A stretch of DNA of 64,000 nt, taken from NCBI GenBank assembly GCA_947495165.1, contig CANLXM010000003.1, forward strand, positions 710,085-774,084, read 5' to 3'. This stretch comes from an uncultured Cellulomonadaceae bacterium. Its GTDB lineage: Bacteria > Actinomycetota > Actinomycetes > Actinomycetales > Cellulomonadaceae. A program made the position numbers and the translations under genes. Positions 47,924 to 57,952 of this stretch are shown in pieces (position 1 is the stretch's first letter; each line of letters starts with the position of its first letter). The notes under the pieces are model-generated. The model made no database searches. It worked only from the letters and a program-made list of their open reading frames with translations, and was not told the DNA's origin.

Positions 47924-48678
47924 CACCCGCGACCGGAGCGGCCCCGCGCACCGCGCGGCTGCGCGCCCAGGCCGGGTTCGAGGTCCGCGCCGTGCTGCGC
48001 AACGGCGAGCAGCTCATGGTGACGCTGCTGCTGCCGGCGCTGCTCCTGATCGGGCTGGTGCGGACCGACGTGGTGAGCCTGGCCACCGACGGCGCCACCA
48101 CGGTGGACTTCGTCACCCCGGGCGTCCTCGCCCTGGCCATCCTCGGCGCGTCCTTCACCTCCCAGGCGATCGCGACCGCGTTCGACCGGCGCAACGGCGT
48201 CCTCCGGATGCTCGCCACGACTCCGCTGGGGCGCCGCGGGCTGCTGGCGGGCAAGGTGCTGGGCGTGCTCGGGGTCGAGCTCGTCCAGGTCGTCGTCCTG
48301 GGTGCCGTCGCGCTGTGGCTGGGCTGGTCGCCCGACCCGGCCGGGATCGCCACCGCCGTCCTGGCGCTCGTCCTCGGCACGGCGGCGTTCACCGCCCTCG
48401 CGCTCGTGGTCGCCGGCACCCTGCGCCCCGAGGGAGTGCTGGCGCTCGCCAACATCCTCCTGGTCGTGCTCGTCGTCGCCGGAGGCGTGATCGTCCCGGC
48501 CGACCAGCTCCCGGGCGTCGCCGCCGACCTCGCCCAGCTCCTGCCCTCGGCCGCCCTGGGGGACGCGTTGCGCGCGGCGCTGACGGACGGCGCCTTCCCC
48601 GTCGGGGAGCTCGCCCTGCTCACCGCCTGGGCAGCGGCACTCTGGGCGCTCGCCACCCGCGTCTTCCGCTGGAGCTGA
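47920..48678 (+). CDS. ABC-2 type exporter permease
   Basis: 252 residues with six helices. Features are the ABC-2 inner-membrane motif GVLALAILGASFTSQAIATAFDRRNGVLRMLATTPL, then LLAGKVLGVLGVELVQVVVLGAVALWLG. The ATG overlaps the ATPase stop. Forms the export channel with that ATPase; not a signal peptide protein. A GTG 63 bases after its stop begins ctaA, so the three genes probably share a transcript. Confidence 0.9.
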   Translation: MTPATGAAPRTARLRAQAGFEVRAVLRNGEQLMVTLLLPALLLIGLVRTDVVSLATDGATTVDFVTPGVLALAILGASFTSQAIATAFDRRNGVLRMLATTPLGRRGLLAGKVLGVLGVELVQVVVLGAVALWLGWSPDPAGIATAVLALVLGTAAFTALALVVAGTLRPEGVLALANILLVVLVVAGGVIVPADQLPGVAADLAQLLPSAALGDALRAALTDGAFPVGELALLTAWAAALWALATRVFRWS

Positions 48679-48741
48679 CGCGTGAGGCGGGTCACGCGCC
48701 TGCCGGACCGCCACGACGTCCGCCACGGCTACCGTAGGAGC

Positions 48742-49710
48742 GTGAGCACGCCCACGGAACTCGACGCGCCCCGCGCCACCCCGCCCACCGGACGCCTGGC
48801 CCGCTGGGCTCGGCCCGCGCTCGTGGCGAACCTCGTGGCACAGATCGGCATCGTCGTCACCGGCGGCCTCGTGCGCCTCACCGGCTCCGGCCTCGGTTGC
48901 TCCACGTGGCCGCAGTGCGAGCCGGGCCAGTTCGCTCCCGAGCTGCACGCCGCCACGTCGATCCACCCGTACATCGAGTTCGGCAACCGCACGCTCACCG
49001 GCGTCCTCGTCGTCGTCGCCGCGCTCGTCGTGCTGACGGTCTGGCCCGACAGGTCGCGCGCGAAGTCCTTCCGGATGCTCGCCCTCGCTCCGCTGGCCGG
49101 CGTCGTGCTGCAGGCGGTGATCGGTGGGATCACGGTGCTCGTGGACCTGCACCCGGCCGTCGTGGGCGGGCACATGCTGATCTCGCTCGCGCTCATCGCC
49201 GTGTCGATGCTGCTCCTGCACCGCGCGGGCGAGGGGGACGGCCCGTCCCTGCGCGTCGTGCACCCCGCCGCGTGGATCGGCGCGCGCCTCACCGCGCTGG
49301 TGGCCGTCCCCATGCTGATCCTCGGCGTGATCGTCACGGGAGCCGGCCCGCACTCGGGCGACGAGGAGGTCGGCTACCGCTTCGCCGTCGACCCCGCGCT
49401 CGTGGCCCGTTTCCATGCGCTGTCGGTCTGGCTGTTCGTCCTCGCCCTGGTCGCGACCTGCTGGTACCTGTGGCGTCATCCGGCACCGATCGGCGCACGC
49501 CGGGCCGCACTCACCCTGCTCGCGCTGACCGTCGCCCAGGGCGTCGTCGGGTACGTGCAGTACTTCGCGGGCCTGCCGATCGCCCTCGTCGCGATCCACA
49601 TGCTCGGCGCCGGCCTCGTGACGGCCGCCGCCGTCTGGTTCGTGCTCACCACGCGCGAGCGTGGCGTCCTGGTCGAGGCCGGGGCCGACGACGAGGACGC
49701 CGCGCGCTAG
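48742..49710 (+). CDS. ctaA: Heme A synthase CtaA (COX15 family)
   Basis: 322 residues from the GTG at 48742 (GTAGGAGC just before it; a farther GTG at 48682 lacks this). Eight helices with TGGLVRLTGSGLGCSTWPQCEPGQ and HPYIEFGNRTLTGVLVVVAAL, histidine heme ligands and VGGHMLISLALI; second half FHALSVWLFVLALVATCWYL and VAIHMLGAGLVTAAAVWF. It converts heme O to heme A for aa3 oxidase, linking to SURF1 in the window. Confidence 0.93.
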   Translation: MSTPTELDAPRATPPTGRLARWARPALVANLVAQIGIVVTGGLVRLTGSGLGCSTWPQCEPGQFAPELHAATSIHPYIEFGNRTLTGVLVVVAALVVLTVWPDRSRAKSFRMLALAPLAGVVLQAVIGGITVLVDLHPAVVGGHMLISLALIAVSMLLLHRAGEGDGPSLRVVHPAAWIGARLTALVAVPMLILGVIVTGAGPHSGDEEVGYRFAVDPALVARFHALSVWLFVLALVATCWYLWRHPAPIGARRAALTLLALTVAQGVVGYVQYFAGLPIALVAIHMLGAGLVTAAAVWFVLTTRERGVLVEAGADDEDAAR

Positions 49711-49730
49711 TAGCGCCTCGCTACGCGCGC
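49702..49730. terminator. Hairpin over both stop codons of ctaA and the Nudix gene
   Basis: GTAGCG-CCT-CGCTAC (49710-49724) is a perfect 6-bp stem with a 3-base loop, extended by GC-rich flanks. It spans the ctaA stop at 49708-49710 and the convergent Nudix stop at 49721-49723. It may terminate both transcripts. Confidence 0.55.
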
Positions 49731-50339
49731 CGCTCGGGCCAGGGCGCGTCACCGGGACGCAGGTGCTCGTAGCCGAGGGCCCGTGCTGCAGCGAGCGCGA
49801 GCACGCCGACCACGGTCGACGGGTTGTGCAGCCGGCCCTGGAGCACGCCGTCGACCGCCTCCTCGAGCGAGACCCACGCCGGGACCATGGACATCTCCTC
49901 GTCCTCGCGCACGTGACGCTCGTCCTCGGGAACCGGGCTCAGGTCGCGGGCGAGGTAGACGCGCAGGGCCTCGTTGTTGCCGCCCGGCGTCGTGAAGTAG
50001 TCCGCGAGCACGTGCCAGGTCGCGGCGCGCAGGTCGGCCTCCTCCGCGAGCTCACGCTGGGCTGCGAGGAGCGCCTCCTCGCCCGCGACGTCGAGCAGAC
50101 CCGCGGGCGGCTCCCAGAGCTCCCGGCCCACCGGGTGGCGGAACTGGCGGAGCAGCAGGACCCGACCCTCGTCGTCCACGGCGATCGTCGCGACCGCACC
50201 GGGGTGGTCGATCCACTCGCGGGTCACCACGCCGGCCTCGCCCAGGTCCACGTCGTCGGACCGCAGGTCCCAGATGCGTCCCTCGTGCAGGAGTCTCGAC
50301 GCGACGACCGGACGCGGGCGCGCGACGTCGAACAGCGGG

Positions 50340-50347
<8 letters not shown>
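49721..50347 (-). CDS. Nudix hydrolase, ADP-ribose pyrophosphatase-like
   Basis: 208 residues. The Nudix box is [24 protein letters not shown] (G-x5-E-x7-REL-x-EEA, where the last G is replaced by A). Upstream [28 protein letters not shown] and ELWEPPAG match the ADP-ribose pyrophosphatase group, as does Rv1700 next to pyrG in M. tuberculosis. Its start overlaps the pyrG stop by 8 bases. Confidence 0.92.
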
Positions 50348-51998
<1,651 letters not shown>

Positions 51999-52012
51999 GG
52001 GATTCCACTCTA

Positions 52013-53101
52013 TCAGGGGTTGGTTCCGTCGGGTCGGGTGCGTCGGGCACCGGCGTACGTCGCGCGCAGCTGCACGACGACGTCGGCGCGGGTGGGGAGG
52101 GCGGCCGCGCGGTCGTGAGCGCGTCGGCGCAGGTCGCGCCGCTGCGCGTGGTCCGTCAGCAGCCGCAGGACCGCCTCCGCGAGCGCCTCAGCGTCGCCGA
52201 CGGGGACGAGGACGGCAGCGTCACCGGTGACCTCGCGGGTGCCCCCCGCGTCGGTCGCGACGACGGCCGCGCCGGCGCGCAGCGCCTCCTGGAGGGCGAT
52301 GGGCTGCCCCTCCCACGCCGCGGTGCTCACGACCACGTCGGCCGCGCCGAGCAGCGCAGGCACGTCGTCGCGCGGGCCGAGCACGTGCACGCCGGTCCCG
52401 ACCGTGGACCGTTCCAGGTCGCCGCGCAGGGGGCCGCCGCCGGCGACCAGCCACACAGCGCCCGGGGCATCGCGCCGCACGCGGCGAGCCGCGGCGGCCA
52501 AGGTGTCCAGCCCCTTCTGCGGGGCGAGACGCGCGACGGTGACGATCAGCGGCGCGTCTGCTCGCACGCCGAGGCTGGCGCGCACGCTCACGGGCGGTGG
52601 AGCCCCAGGGCTGGCGACCGGGGCCGGCACGAGGGCGCGGGCGACCTCGGCGGCGCCCAGCGCACGGGCCCGGTCCACGAGGTCCATGCTCACCCCCAGG
52701 ACGACGTCGGCCCGGGCCACGACACGCTCGAGGACGCCCGAGACGAACCGCACGGCCCTCCCACCGACCGGCAGATTGTGCAGCGTCACCACGACCCGAG
52801 GCCTGCGGCGCAGGCCGCGCGTCGCCAGGACGGCCAGGCCTCCAGCGCGCAGACCGTGCGCGTGCACGACGTCCGACCGCGCGGCGAGACGGCGCAGGGA
52901 CAGCACGGTGGAGGCGTCACGCGGATGCGGGCGGTCGGTGATCGGGAGCGTGACGAACGCGCGGCCCAAGAAGCGTGGCGCGAGGTCGTCCGGACCCGCG
53001 ACGACCACGCGCATCCCCGCGTCCACGAGGTCGCCGCTCACCTCAGCGACGTGGCGCACGACGCCCCCCGCGCTCGAGCCGAGCACCTGCAGCACGTTCA
53101 T
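52013..53101 (-). CDS. GT4 family glycosyltransferase
   Basis: 362 residues from the ATG overlapping the MurJ-like stop. GT-B fold: [57 protein letters not shown], and the donor motif [29 protein letters not shown] (E-x7-E type). Family members transfer sugars from nucleotide donors to lipid-linked acceptors. Between a MurJ-like flippase and pyrG it would extend a polyprenyl-linked glycan; the product is unknown. Confidence 0.9.
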   Translation of the reverse strand: MNVLQVLGSSAGGVVRHVAEVSGDLVDAGMRVVVAGPDDLAPRFLGRAFVTLPITDRPHPRDASTVLSLRRLAARSDVVHAHGLRAGGLAVLATRGLRRRPRVVVTLHNLPVGGRAVRFVSGVLERVVARADVVLGVSMDLVDRARALGAAEVARALVPAPVASPGAPPPVSVRASLGVRADAPLIVTVARLAPQKGLDTLAAAARRVRRDAPGAVWLVAGGGPLRGDLERSTVGTGVHVLGPRDDVPALLGAADVVVSTAAWEGQPIALQEALRAGAAVVATDAGGTREVTGDAAVLVPVGDAEALAEAVLRLLTDHAQRRDLRRRAHDRAAALPTRADVVVQLRATYAGARRTRPDGTNP

Positions 53102-54765
53102 CGCTTGCCTCCCGGGCTCGTGGCGACCGCGGCGAGCGCCCGCACCGTAGGCCGGTCGGTCAGCCACACGGCGAGGCCGTACACGCCGAGTGCCACGACT
53201 GCCGCGGCCCCGATGCCTAAGACGGCAGTGCCGAGCCCGGGCTCCGCAGCGGTGCCCAGCCAGTGCGTCCACCACCGCATGAAACCTTCGCCGACGACGC
53301 GTCCGACCGTCGCCGCGACCACCGCGCCGCCGACGGTCACGAGCACGGTCCGCCCCGTCCCGGCGAGCGCGTCGGGTCCGGCGACGCGACGCATCGCGAC
53401 ACCGGCGACGAGCGCACCGACCAGCATGCCGAGCGAGCTCCCCAGCCCGAGCGCGACGACCGTCCGGCCCGCGTCGCCGCCCGCGGGGACGAGGACGAGC
53501 GTCGCGACCACGGAGGCGACCACGACCGTCACCCAGGCGGTCGCGTTCGCGACGACGGCGACGCGGGACCGCTCGAGCGCGTACAGCGAGCGGGAGAGCA
53601 GGAACAAGGCCCCGAAGCCCACGAGACCCGGCGCCAGGAAGGTGAGGGCCGGGGCCATCGCGTCCATCACGGTGCCGTCGCCGACGCCGATGTCCCGGAA
53701 CATCGTGCTGATCGCGGGCGCGCACGCGGCCAGCACCGCGGCGCCCAGGCCGCCCAGCAGCACCACGGCGCGCAGCGAGCCCGACGCGAGACGCGCGAAC
53801 CCGCGGGTATCCCCCTGCGCCACCCGCTCCGCCAGGCGCGGGAACGCGCTCGTGGCGAGGGGCACGGCGAGCACCGCGTAGGGCAGCAGGTACACCGCCT
53901 GGGTGTACTGGAAGACCGGCCACGCGCCGACGCCGCCCCGACGGTTGGAGAGCCACATCGTCACCAGGACCGCGACCTGCTGCGCGAGCAGCGCGCCCGT
54001 CCCGGCCGCCGCCAGGCGGGTCGCGCGGCGGGCCACCCCGGGCGGGAAGCCGAGCCGTGGCCGCAGACGCACCCCGAGCCGGAGGACCGGGAGGACGAGC
54101 GGCAGGCTCAGCGCCGCGACGCCCGCCGTCGTCCCCCACGCGAGCCACGCCACGGCGTCGGAGGGCACGTCACCCGCGCGCTCGGGGACCCCGCCCGACG
54201 CCGCCGCGAACACGACGTACGCCGCGAGCACCACGGCGGTCGACATGATGGGAGCGAAAGCGGGCCAGAAGAACCGGCGGTGCGCCTGCAGCACGCCGAT
54301 CAGCACGACGCCGACCCCGTACAGCGGCACCTGCACCGCGAACACGCGCAGGAAGAGAGCCGCGAGCGCGACCTGATCCGGGTCGGCGGTCTCGGGCCCA
54401 CGCAGGAAGAACCGGGCGAGCGGCTCAGCCACGAGCACGCAGACGACCGCGACCGGCACGAGCACGACGAGGGCCCACGTGAGCATCGCCGACGCGATCC
54501 GGTCGACGTCGGCCTTGACGTCGCGCGCGAGCGGGATGGCCAGGAGGGGGATCAGCGCGCCTGCGAGCGCTCCCCCGGCGGTGACCTCGAAGAGGACGTT
54601 GGGCAACGTGTTGGCCGACGTGTAGGCGGTCCCGACGGCGCCGTAGCCGACGGTCTGCGCCTGGACCATCCAGCGCACGAACCCGAGCACGCGGGACAGG
54701 ACGGTGATCGCTGTGATCATCGCCGCCGCCCCCAGCAGGCTCGCCCCCCACGAGCGCCGGCTCAC
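53098..54765 (-). CDS. MurJ/MVF-like lipid flippase
   Basis: 555 residues, GTG start overlapping the previous gene. About 14 helices: AAMITAITVLSRVLGFVRWMVQAQTVG; SANTLPNVLFEVTAGGALAGALIPLL (MVF signature); FPRLAERVAQGDTRGFARLASGS; VALGLGSSLGMLVGALVAG. It belongs to the MOP/MurJ family that flips lipid II. A separate murJ is normally near the origin in actinobacteria, so this one may handle another lipid-linked sugar. Confidence 0.9.
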   Translation of the reverse strand: MSRRSWGASLLGAAAMITAITVLSRVLGFVRWMVQAQTVGYGAVGTAYTSANTLPNVLFEVTAGGALAGALIPLLAIPLARDVKADVDRIASAMLTWALVVLVPVAVVCVLVAEPLARFFLRGPETADPDQVALAALFLRVFAVQVPLYGVGVVLIGVLQAHRRFFWPAFAPIMSTAVVLAAYVVFAAASGGVPERAGDVPSDAVAWLAWGTTAGVAALSLPLVLPVLRLGVRLRPRLGFPPGVARRATRLAAAGTGALLAQQVAVLVTMWLSNRRGGVGAWPVFQYTQAVYLLPYAVLAVPLATSAFPRLAERVAQGDTRGFARLASGSLRAVVLLGGLGAAVLAACAPAISTMFRDIGVGDGTVMDAMAPALTFLAPGLVGFGALFLLSRSLYALERSRVAVVANATAWVTVVVASVVATLVLVPAGGDAGRTVVALGLGSSLGMLVGALVAGVAMRRVAGPDALAGTGRTVLVTVGGAVVAATVGRVVGEGFMRWWTHWLGTAAEPGLGTAVLGIGAAAVVALGVYGLAVWLTDRPTVRALAAVATSPGGKR

Positions 54766-55571
54766 GCGCGCCGCCCCCAGGAGTCGATCCGGGCCAGCAC
54801 CGGCGTGCGTTCGATCACGCGGGAGAAGCTCACGCGCTCGCTCGCCAGGGTGAGGCCGACGACGCCGGAGAGCGCGAGGATCCGGACCGGGCGCGGCGTG
54901 GTCGCCAGGCCCGCGCCGAGCACGGCGCCGAGGGCGTTGGCGCCGCTGTCGCCGAGCATGTCGCGCTCGGCGAGGTCGGCCGGGGCGGCGGCAGCGGCGG
55001 CGCCGAGGACCGTTGCCCCCGCCACGCGCGCAGTGCCGGGCCCCGCGAGGACGAGGGCGGCCGCGACGGCCGAGCCTGCCTTCAGGGCGCGACCAGGGCG
55101 CAGGTCCAGCAGGTTGAGCAGGTTCGCGGTGCCGGCGATCAGCCCGGTGTTCACGACGACGTCGGCGGCGCGCGCAGGTCCGCGTCCTCGGGTCAGGAGG
55201 ACCGCTGCGACGAACGCCGACGCGCCGATCCCGGCGACCTTGAGAGCGCCGGTGGTCACGGTGCCCTCGCGCAGCGCCCCGAGGTGACCCCGCAGCCCCT
55301 TGACCTTGGTGTCCTCGTGCAGGTCGTCGTGCAGACCGAAGGCCCCCGCCCCGACACCGGCGGCGACAACACCCGCGACGGCTCGCCCGTCACCGGCGGC
55401 GATCGCGCCGACCGCCAGGCCGCCCAGCACGGCGGGGCCCTCGAGGAGGCTGATGGCCTCCCCACGGTGGTTCACGCGCTCCCACCGGTGGGCGTCGAGA
55501 CTGCCGAGGGCGGCCCTGAGGCTGCGCGTCGTCGCGCCCGCGAGGAGCGCGGCGAGCGGCGCCCGGGTCAT
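54762..55571 (-). CDS. MraY/WecA-like (GT4-type PNPT) membrane protein
   Basis: 269 residues. Polytopic, with degraded phospho-sugar transferase elements: FGLHDDLHEDTKVKGLRGHLGAL (DDxxxD/K), ANLLNLLDLRPGRALK (N-x-x-D) and ERDMLGDSGANALGAVLG (GDSGA). These match the order of MraY/WecA catalytic motifs, though it is shorter than usual (about 320-360) and the NxxDG motif is altered. It may be an active phosphoglycosyl transferase or a relative that lost activity. ATGA overlap with mctB and GTGA with the MurJ gene. Confidence 0.75.
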   Translation of the reverse strand: MTRAPLAALLAGATTRSLRAALGSLDAHRWERVNHRGEAISLLEGPAVLGGLAVGAIAAGDGRAVAGVVAAGVGAGAFGLHDDLHEDTKVKGLRGHLGALREGTVTTGALKVAGIGASAFVAAVLLTRGRGPARAADVVVNTGLIAGTANLLNLLDLRPGRALKAGSAVAAALVLAGPGTARVAGATVLGAAAAAAPADLAERDMLGDSGANALGAVLGAGLATTPRPVRILALSGVVGLTLASERVSFSRVIERTPVLARIDSWGRRA

Positions 55572-56650
55572 CCCTCGGACCCCTCCTCGTCGACGTCGGC
55601 CGCGGACTCGTCGTCCTGGGCCGTCTCGTCCGCAAGCTCTCCGGCGACGTTGTCCTCAGGCTCGGGGGCCATGCGCGCCGTGCGGTCCACGGCGGCGAGC
55701 CGGACGACCGCGGGCACGATCGCCGTGGCGTCCGGCTGCACCCCGTACTGGCCGACAGTCCCGGAGGCCCGCGCGGAGAGCACCAGCGGCACGCTCACGA
55801 CGCCCGCGAGGTGGTCGCCCTGAGCCACGGTCGAGACCGTGGCGCGCAGGTCGGCGTCGTCGCGGACGGCAGCGAGCAGCGGCCCGGGCTCCTCCCCCAC
55901 GTCGACCACGGCCACGGCCTCGGCGTACTGCTGCGCCGTGCGCGCGAGGGTGGTGAGGAGGGCGACCTGGTTGTCCTGCGCCTGCGTCTCCTCCGGCGTC
56001 GTCTCGCCCTCCGCGGCCGGCCACTCGCCGACGAGGAGGATGAGGTCCGCCGGACTGGCGTCCGCGCTGATCTCCACGAGCTCGCCCGCGACCAGCAGCT
56101 CCTGCAGGACGGTCGCCGCCTCGGAGTAGGCCGCCGTGTCGCCACGATCGACCTGCGTCAGGGACTGCGCGAGGGCCGCGGCCAGCTGCTGGTCGGTGGT
56201 CGCGCCGTCGGGCGCCTCGGTGAGGTACTGCCCGAGGCTCCCCGCCAGCGACTGCCGGAAGCTCGCCTGGCCCTCGCTCGTCCAGTTGTCCTGGAGCGTG
56301 ACGAGTGCGCCGACACCGGCGCCGGCCGCCTGCAGCTGCGTGGTGATCGCCTCGATCTCCTCGTCCGCGACGTCACCGATCTCGACGATGGCGACCTGGC
56401 GGCCCGGCAGCACCCCGACGAGCAGGTCGTCGGCGGTCTCGGCCACGAAGGCGTCCTGCGCGGCCGCCGCCTGGGTGGCGTCGTCCAGCTGGGCGCGCAG
56501 CTCCTCCTTGTCGGCGCGCAGCGACTCCACCTGCCCGGTGAGCTGGTCGCCGATCGCCTCCTTGAGCGGGCCTGCGCCCAGCACGATCCCGATGGAGAGC
56601 GCGAGGAACACCGAGATCAGGGAGACGAGGTGGTAGCGGAAGTCGATCAC
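55568..56650 (-). CDS. SteB/MctB family envelope protein (labelled copper transporter)
   Basis: 360 residues. MIDFRYHLVSLISVFLALSIGIVLGAGPL is the invariant N-terminal helix, followed by a coiled coil (LTGQVESLRADKEELRAQLDDATQ, about 38-75) and an exported domain. C-terminal tail acidic (DDESAADVDEEGSEG). The M. tuberculosis homologue Rv1698 (MctB) forms a pore and affects copper; the C. glutamicum homologue SteB acts in cell separation with SteA. Follows steA by 42 bases and overlaps the MraY-like gene. Confidence 0.93.
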   Translation of the reverse strand: MIDFRYHLVSLISVFLALSIGIVLGAGPLKEAIGDQLTGQVESLRADKEELRAQLDDATQAAAAQDAFVAETADDLLVGVLPGRQVAIVEIGDVADEEIEAITTQLQAAGAGVGALVTLQDNWTSEGQASFRQSLAGSLGQYLTEAPDGATTDQQLAAALAQSLTQVDRGDTAAYSEAATVLQELLVAGELVEISADASPADLILLVGEWPAAEGETTPEETQAQDNQVALLTTLARTAQQYAEAVAVVDVGEEPGPLLAAVRDDADLRATVSTVAQGDHLAGVVSVPLVLSARASGTVGQYGVQPDATAIVPAVVRLAAVDRTARMAPEPEDNVAGELADETAQDDESAADVDEEGSEG

Positions 56651-56692
56651 TGTGGCTGTGCTTCTTTCAGTCGAGGGGCGCAGGGCTGCTGG

Positions 56693-57886
56693 TCACTCGG
56701 GTGGCGAGGAGAACAGGCCAGTCAGCCAGCTCCAGAAGTCGTCCAGCTCGGCGCCGACGAGCCCGAACACTGTCTGTCCCGCGGTGGTGGACAGCAGCGC
56801 CACGAGCAGCGCGACGAGCCCGGCCACGACGAGGAGCGCGACCTGGAGGTTGGAGATCCGGCGGCGATACAGCCGGGAGACGCCCTTGGCGTCCACGAAC
56901 TTGCCCCCGATGCGCAGGCGCGTCAGGAACGTCGAGGCCATGCCGGCGCGGCCCTTGTCGAGGAACTCCACGAGCGTCGCGTGGGTGCCGATCGCGACGA
57001 TCACCTCGGCACCCTTGTCGTCGGCGAGGAGCATCGCGATGTCCTCGCTCGTGCCGGTCGCCGGGAACACCACGTGCGGCACGCCCAGGCGCTCCACCCG
57101 AGCCAGCCCGGGGGCCTTGCCGTCGCGGTAGGCGTGCACCACGATCTCGGCGCCGCTGGTGAGCGCGCGGTCCGAGACCGAGTCCATGTCCCCGACGATG
57201 AGGTCGGGCTTCCAGCCCGCGTCCATGATCGCGTCGGCGCCGCCGTCGACGCCGATCATGACCGGGCGGTACTCCTTGATGTACGGGCGGAGCATCGCGA
57301 GGTCCTCGCGATAGTGGTAGCCGCGGACGACCACGAGGACCTGGCGACCCTCGAGGCTCGTTGTGATGTCGGGGACGCCGACGCCGTCGAGCAGCAGGTC
57401 GCGCTCGCGCCGGAGGTAGTCCATCGTGTTCGCGGCGAACGACTCCAGCTGGGCCGACAGGCCCTCGCGGGCATCGGCCAACGCGTCGGCCACCGTGCTC
57501 CCGGTCTGGGTGACGCCCTCGGCGACCAGGCGGTCGCCGTCGTACACGGCGCCGTCCTCGACCCTGACCCTGCGGCCCTCGGGGAGGGTCATGATGTCCG
57601 GGCCCAGGTCGTCGATGAGCGGGATGCCGGCCTCGACGAGGATCTCGGGGCCGAGGTTGGGATAGCGCCCCGAGATCGACCGTGCGGCGTTGAGGACCGC
57701 GGCGGGCCGGGCCGCGACGAGCGCGTCCGCCGCCACGCGGTCGATGTCGAGGTGGTCGATCACCGCGATGTCGCCGGGGCGGAGCCGCTTGGTCAGCGCC
57801 TTGGTCCGAGGGTCGACCCGGACCGGTCCCAGCAGGCCCGGACCGGACTGTTCGAGGGCGCGCTGACGGCGCAGAGACAGTTTCAT
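56693..57886 (-). CDS. steA: SteA, putative cytokinetic-ring protein
   Basis: 397 residues from the ATG at 57886 (MKLSLRRQRALEQ); an ATG at 57898 is also open. Thiamin-pyrophosphokinase-like domain (MIGVDGGADAIMDAGWKPDLIVGDMDSVSDRAL) after an N-terminal domain (VRVDPRTKALTKRLRPGDIAVIDHLDIDRV). One C-terminal helix (LLVVAGLVALLVALLSTTAGQTVFG) anchors it. In C. glutamicum SteA recruits to the division septum and needs SteB, encoded next. Rv1697 is the mycobacterial form. Confidence 0.92.
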   Translation of the reverse strand: MKLSLRRQRALEQSGPGLLGPVRVDPRTKALTKRLRPGDIAVIDHLDIDRVAADALVAARPAAVLNAARSISGRYPNLGPEILVEAGIPLIDDLGPDIMTLPEGRRVRVEDGAVYDGDRLVAEGVTQTGSTVADALADAREGLSAQLESFAANTMDYLRRERDLLLDGVGVPDITTSLEGRQVLVVVRGYHYREDLAMLRPYIKEYRPVMIGVDGGADAIMDAGWKPDLIVGDMDSVSDRALTSGAEIVVHAYRDGKAPGLARVERLGVPHVVFPATGTSEDIAMLLADDKGAEVIVAIGTHATLVEFLDKGRAGMASTFLTRLRIGGKFVDAKGVSRLYRRRISNLQVALLVVAGLVALLVALLSTTAGQTVFGLVGAELDDFWSWLTGLFSSPPE

Positions 57887-57952
57887 CGCCAGAATCATCC
57901 CACGGTGTCCGGGTCGGACGTCGTCACGGCACGCCTGCGACGCACCGCCGGG

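Noticed and set aside
54762..55571. Calling the MraY-like gene a true mraY or wecA
   Set aside because: It is short and the NxxDG site is altered, and the dcw cluster is absent, so only a family-level name is supported.
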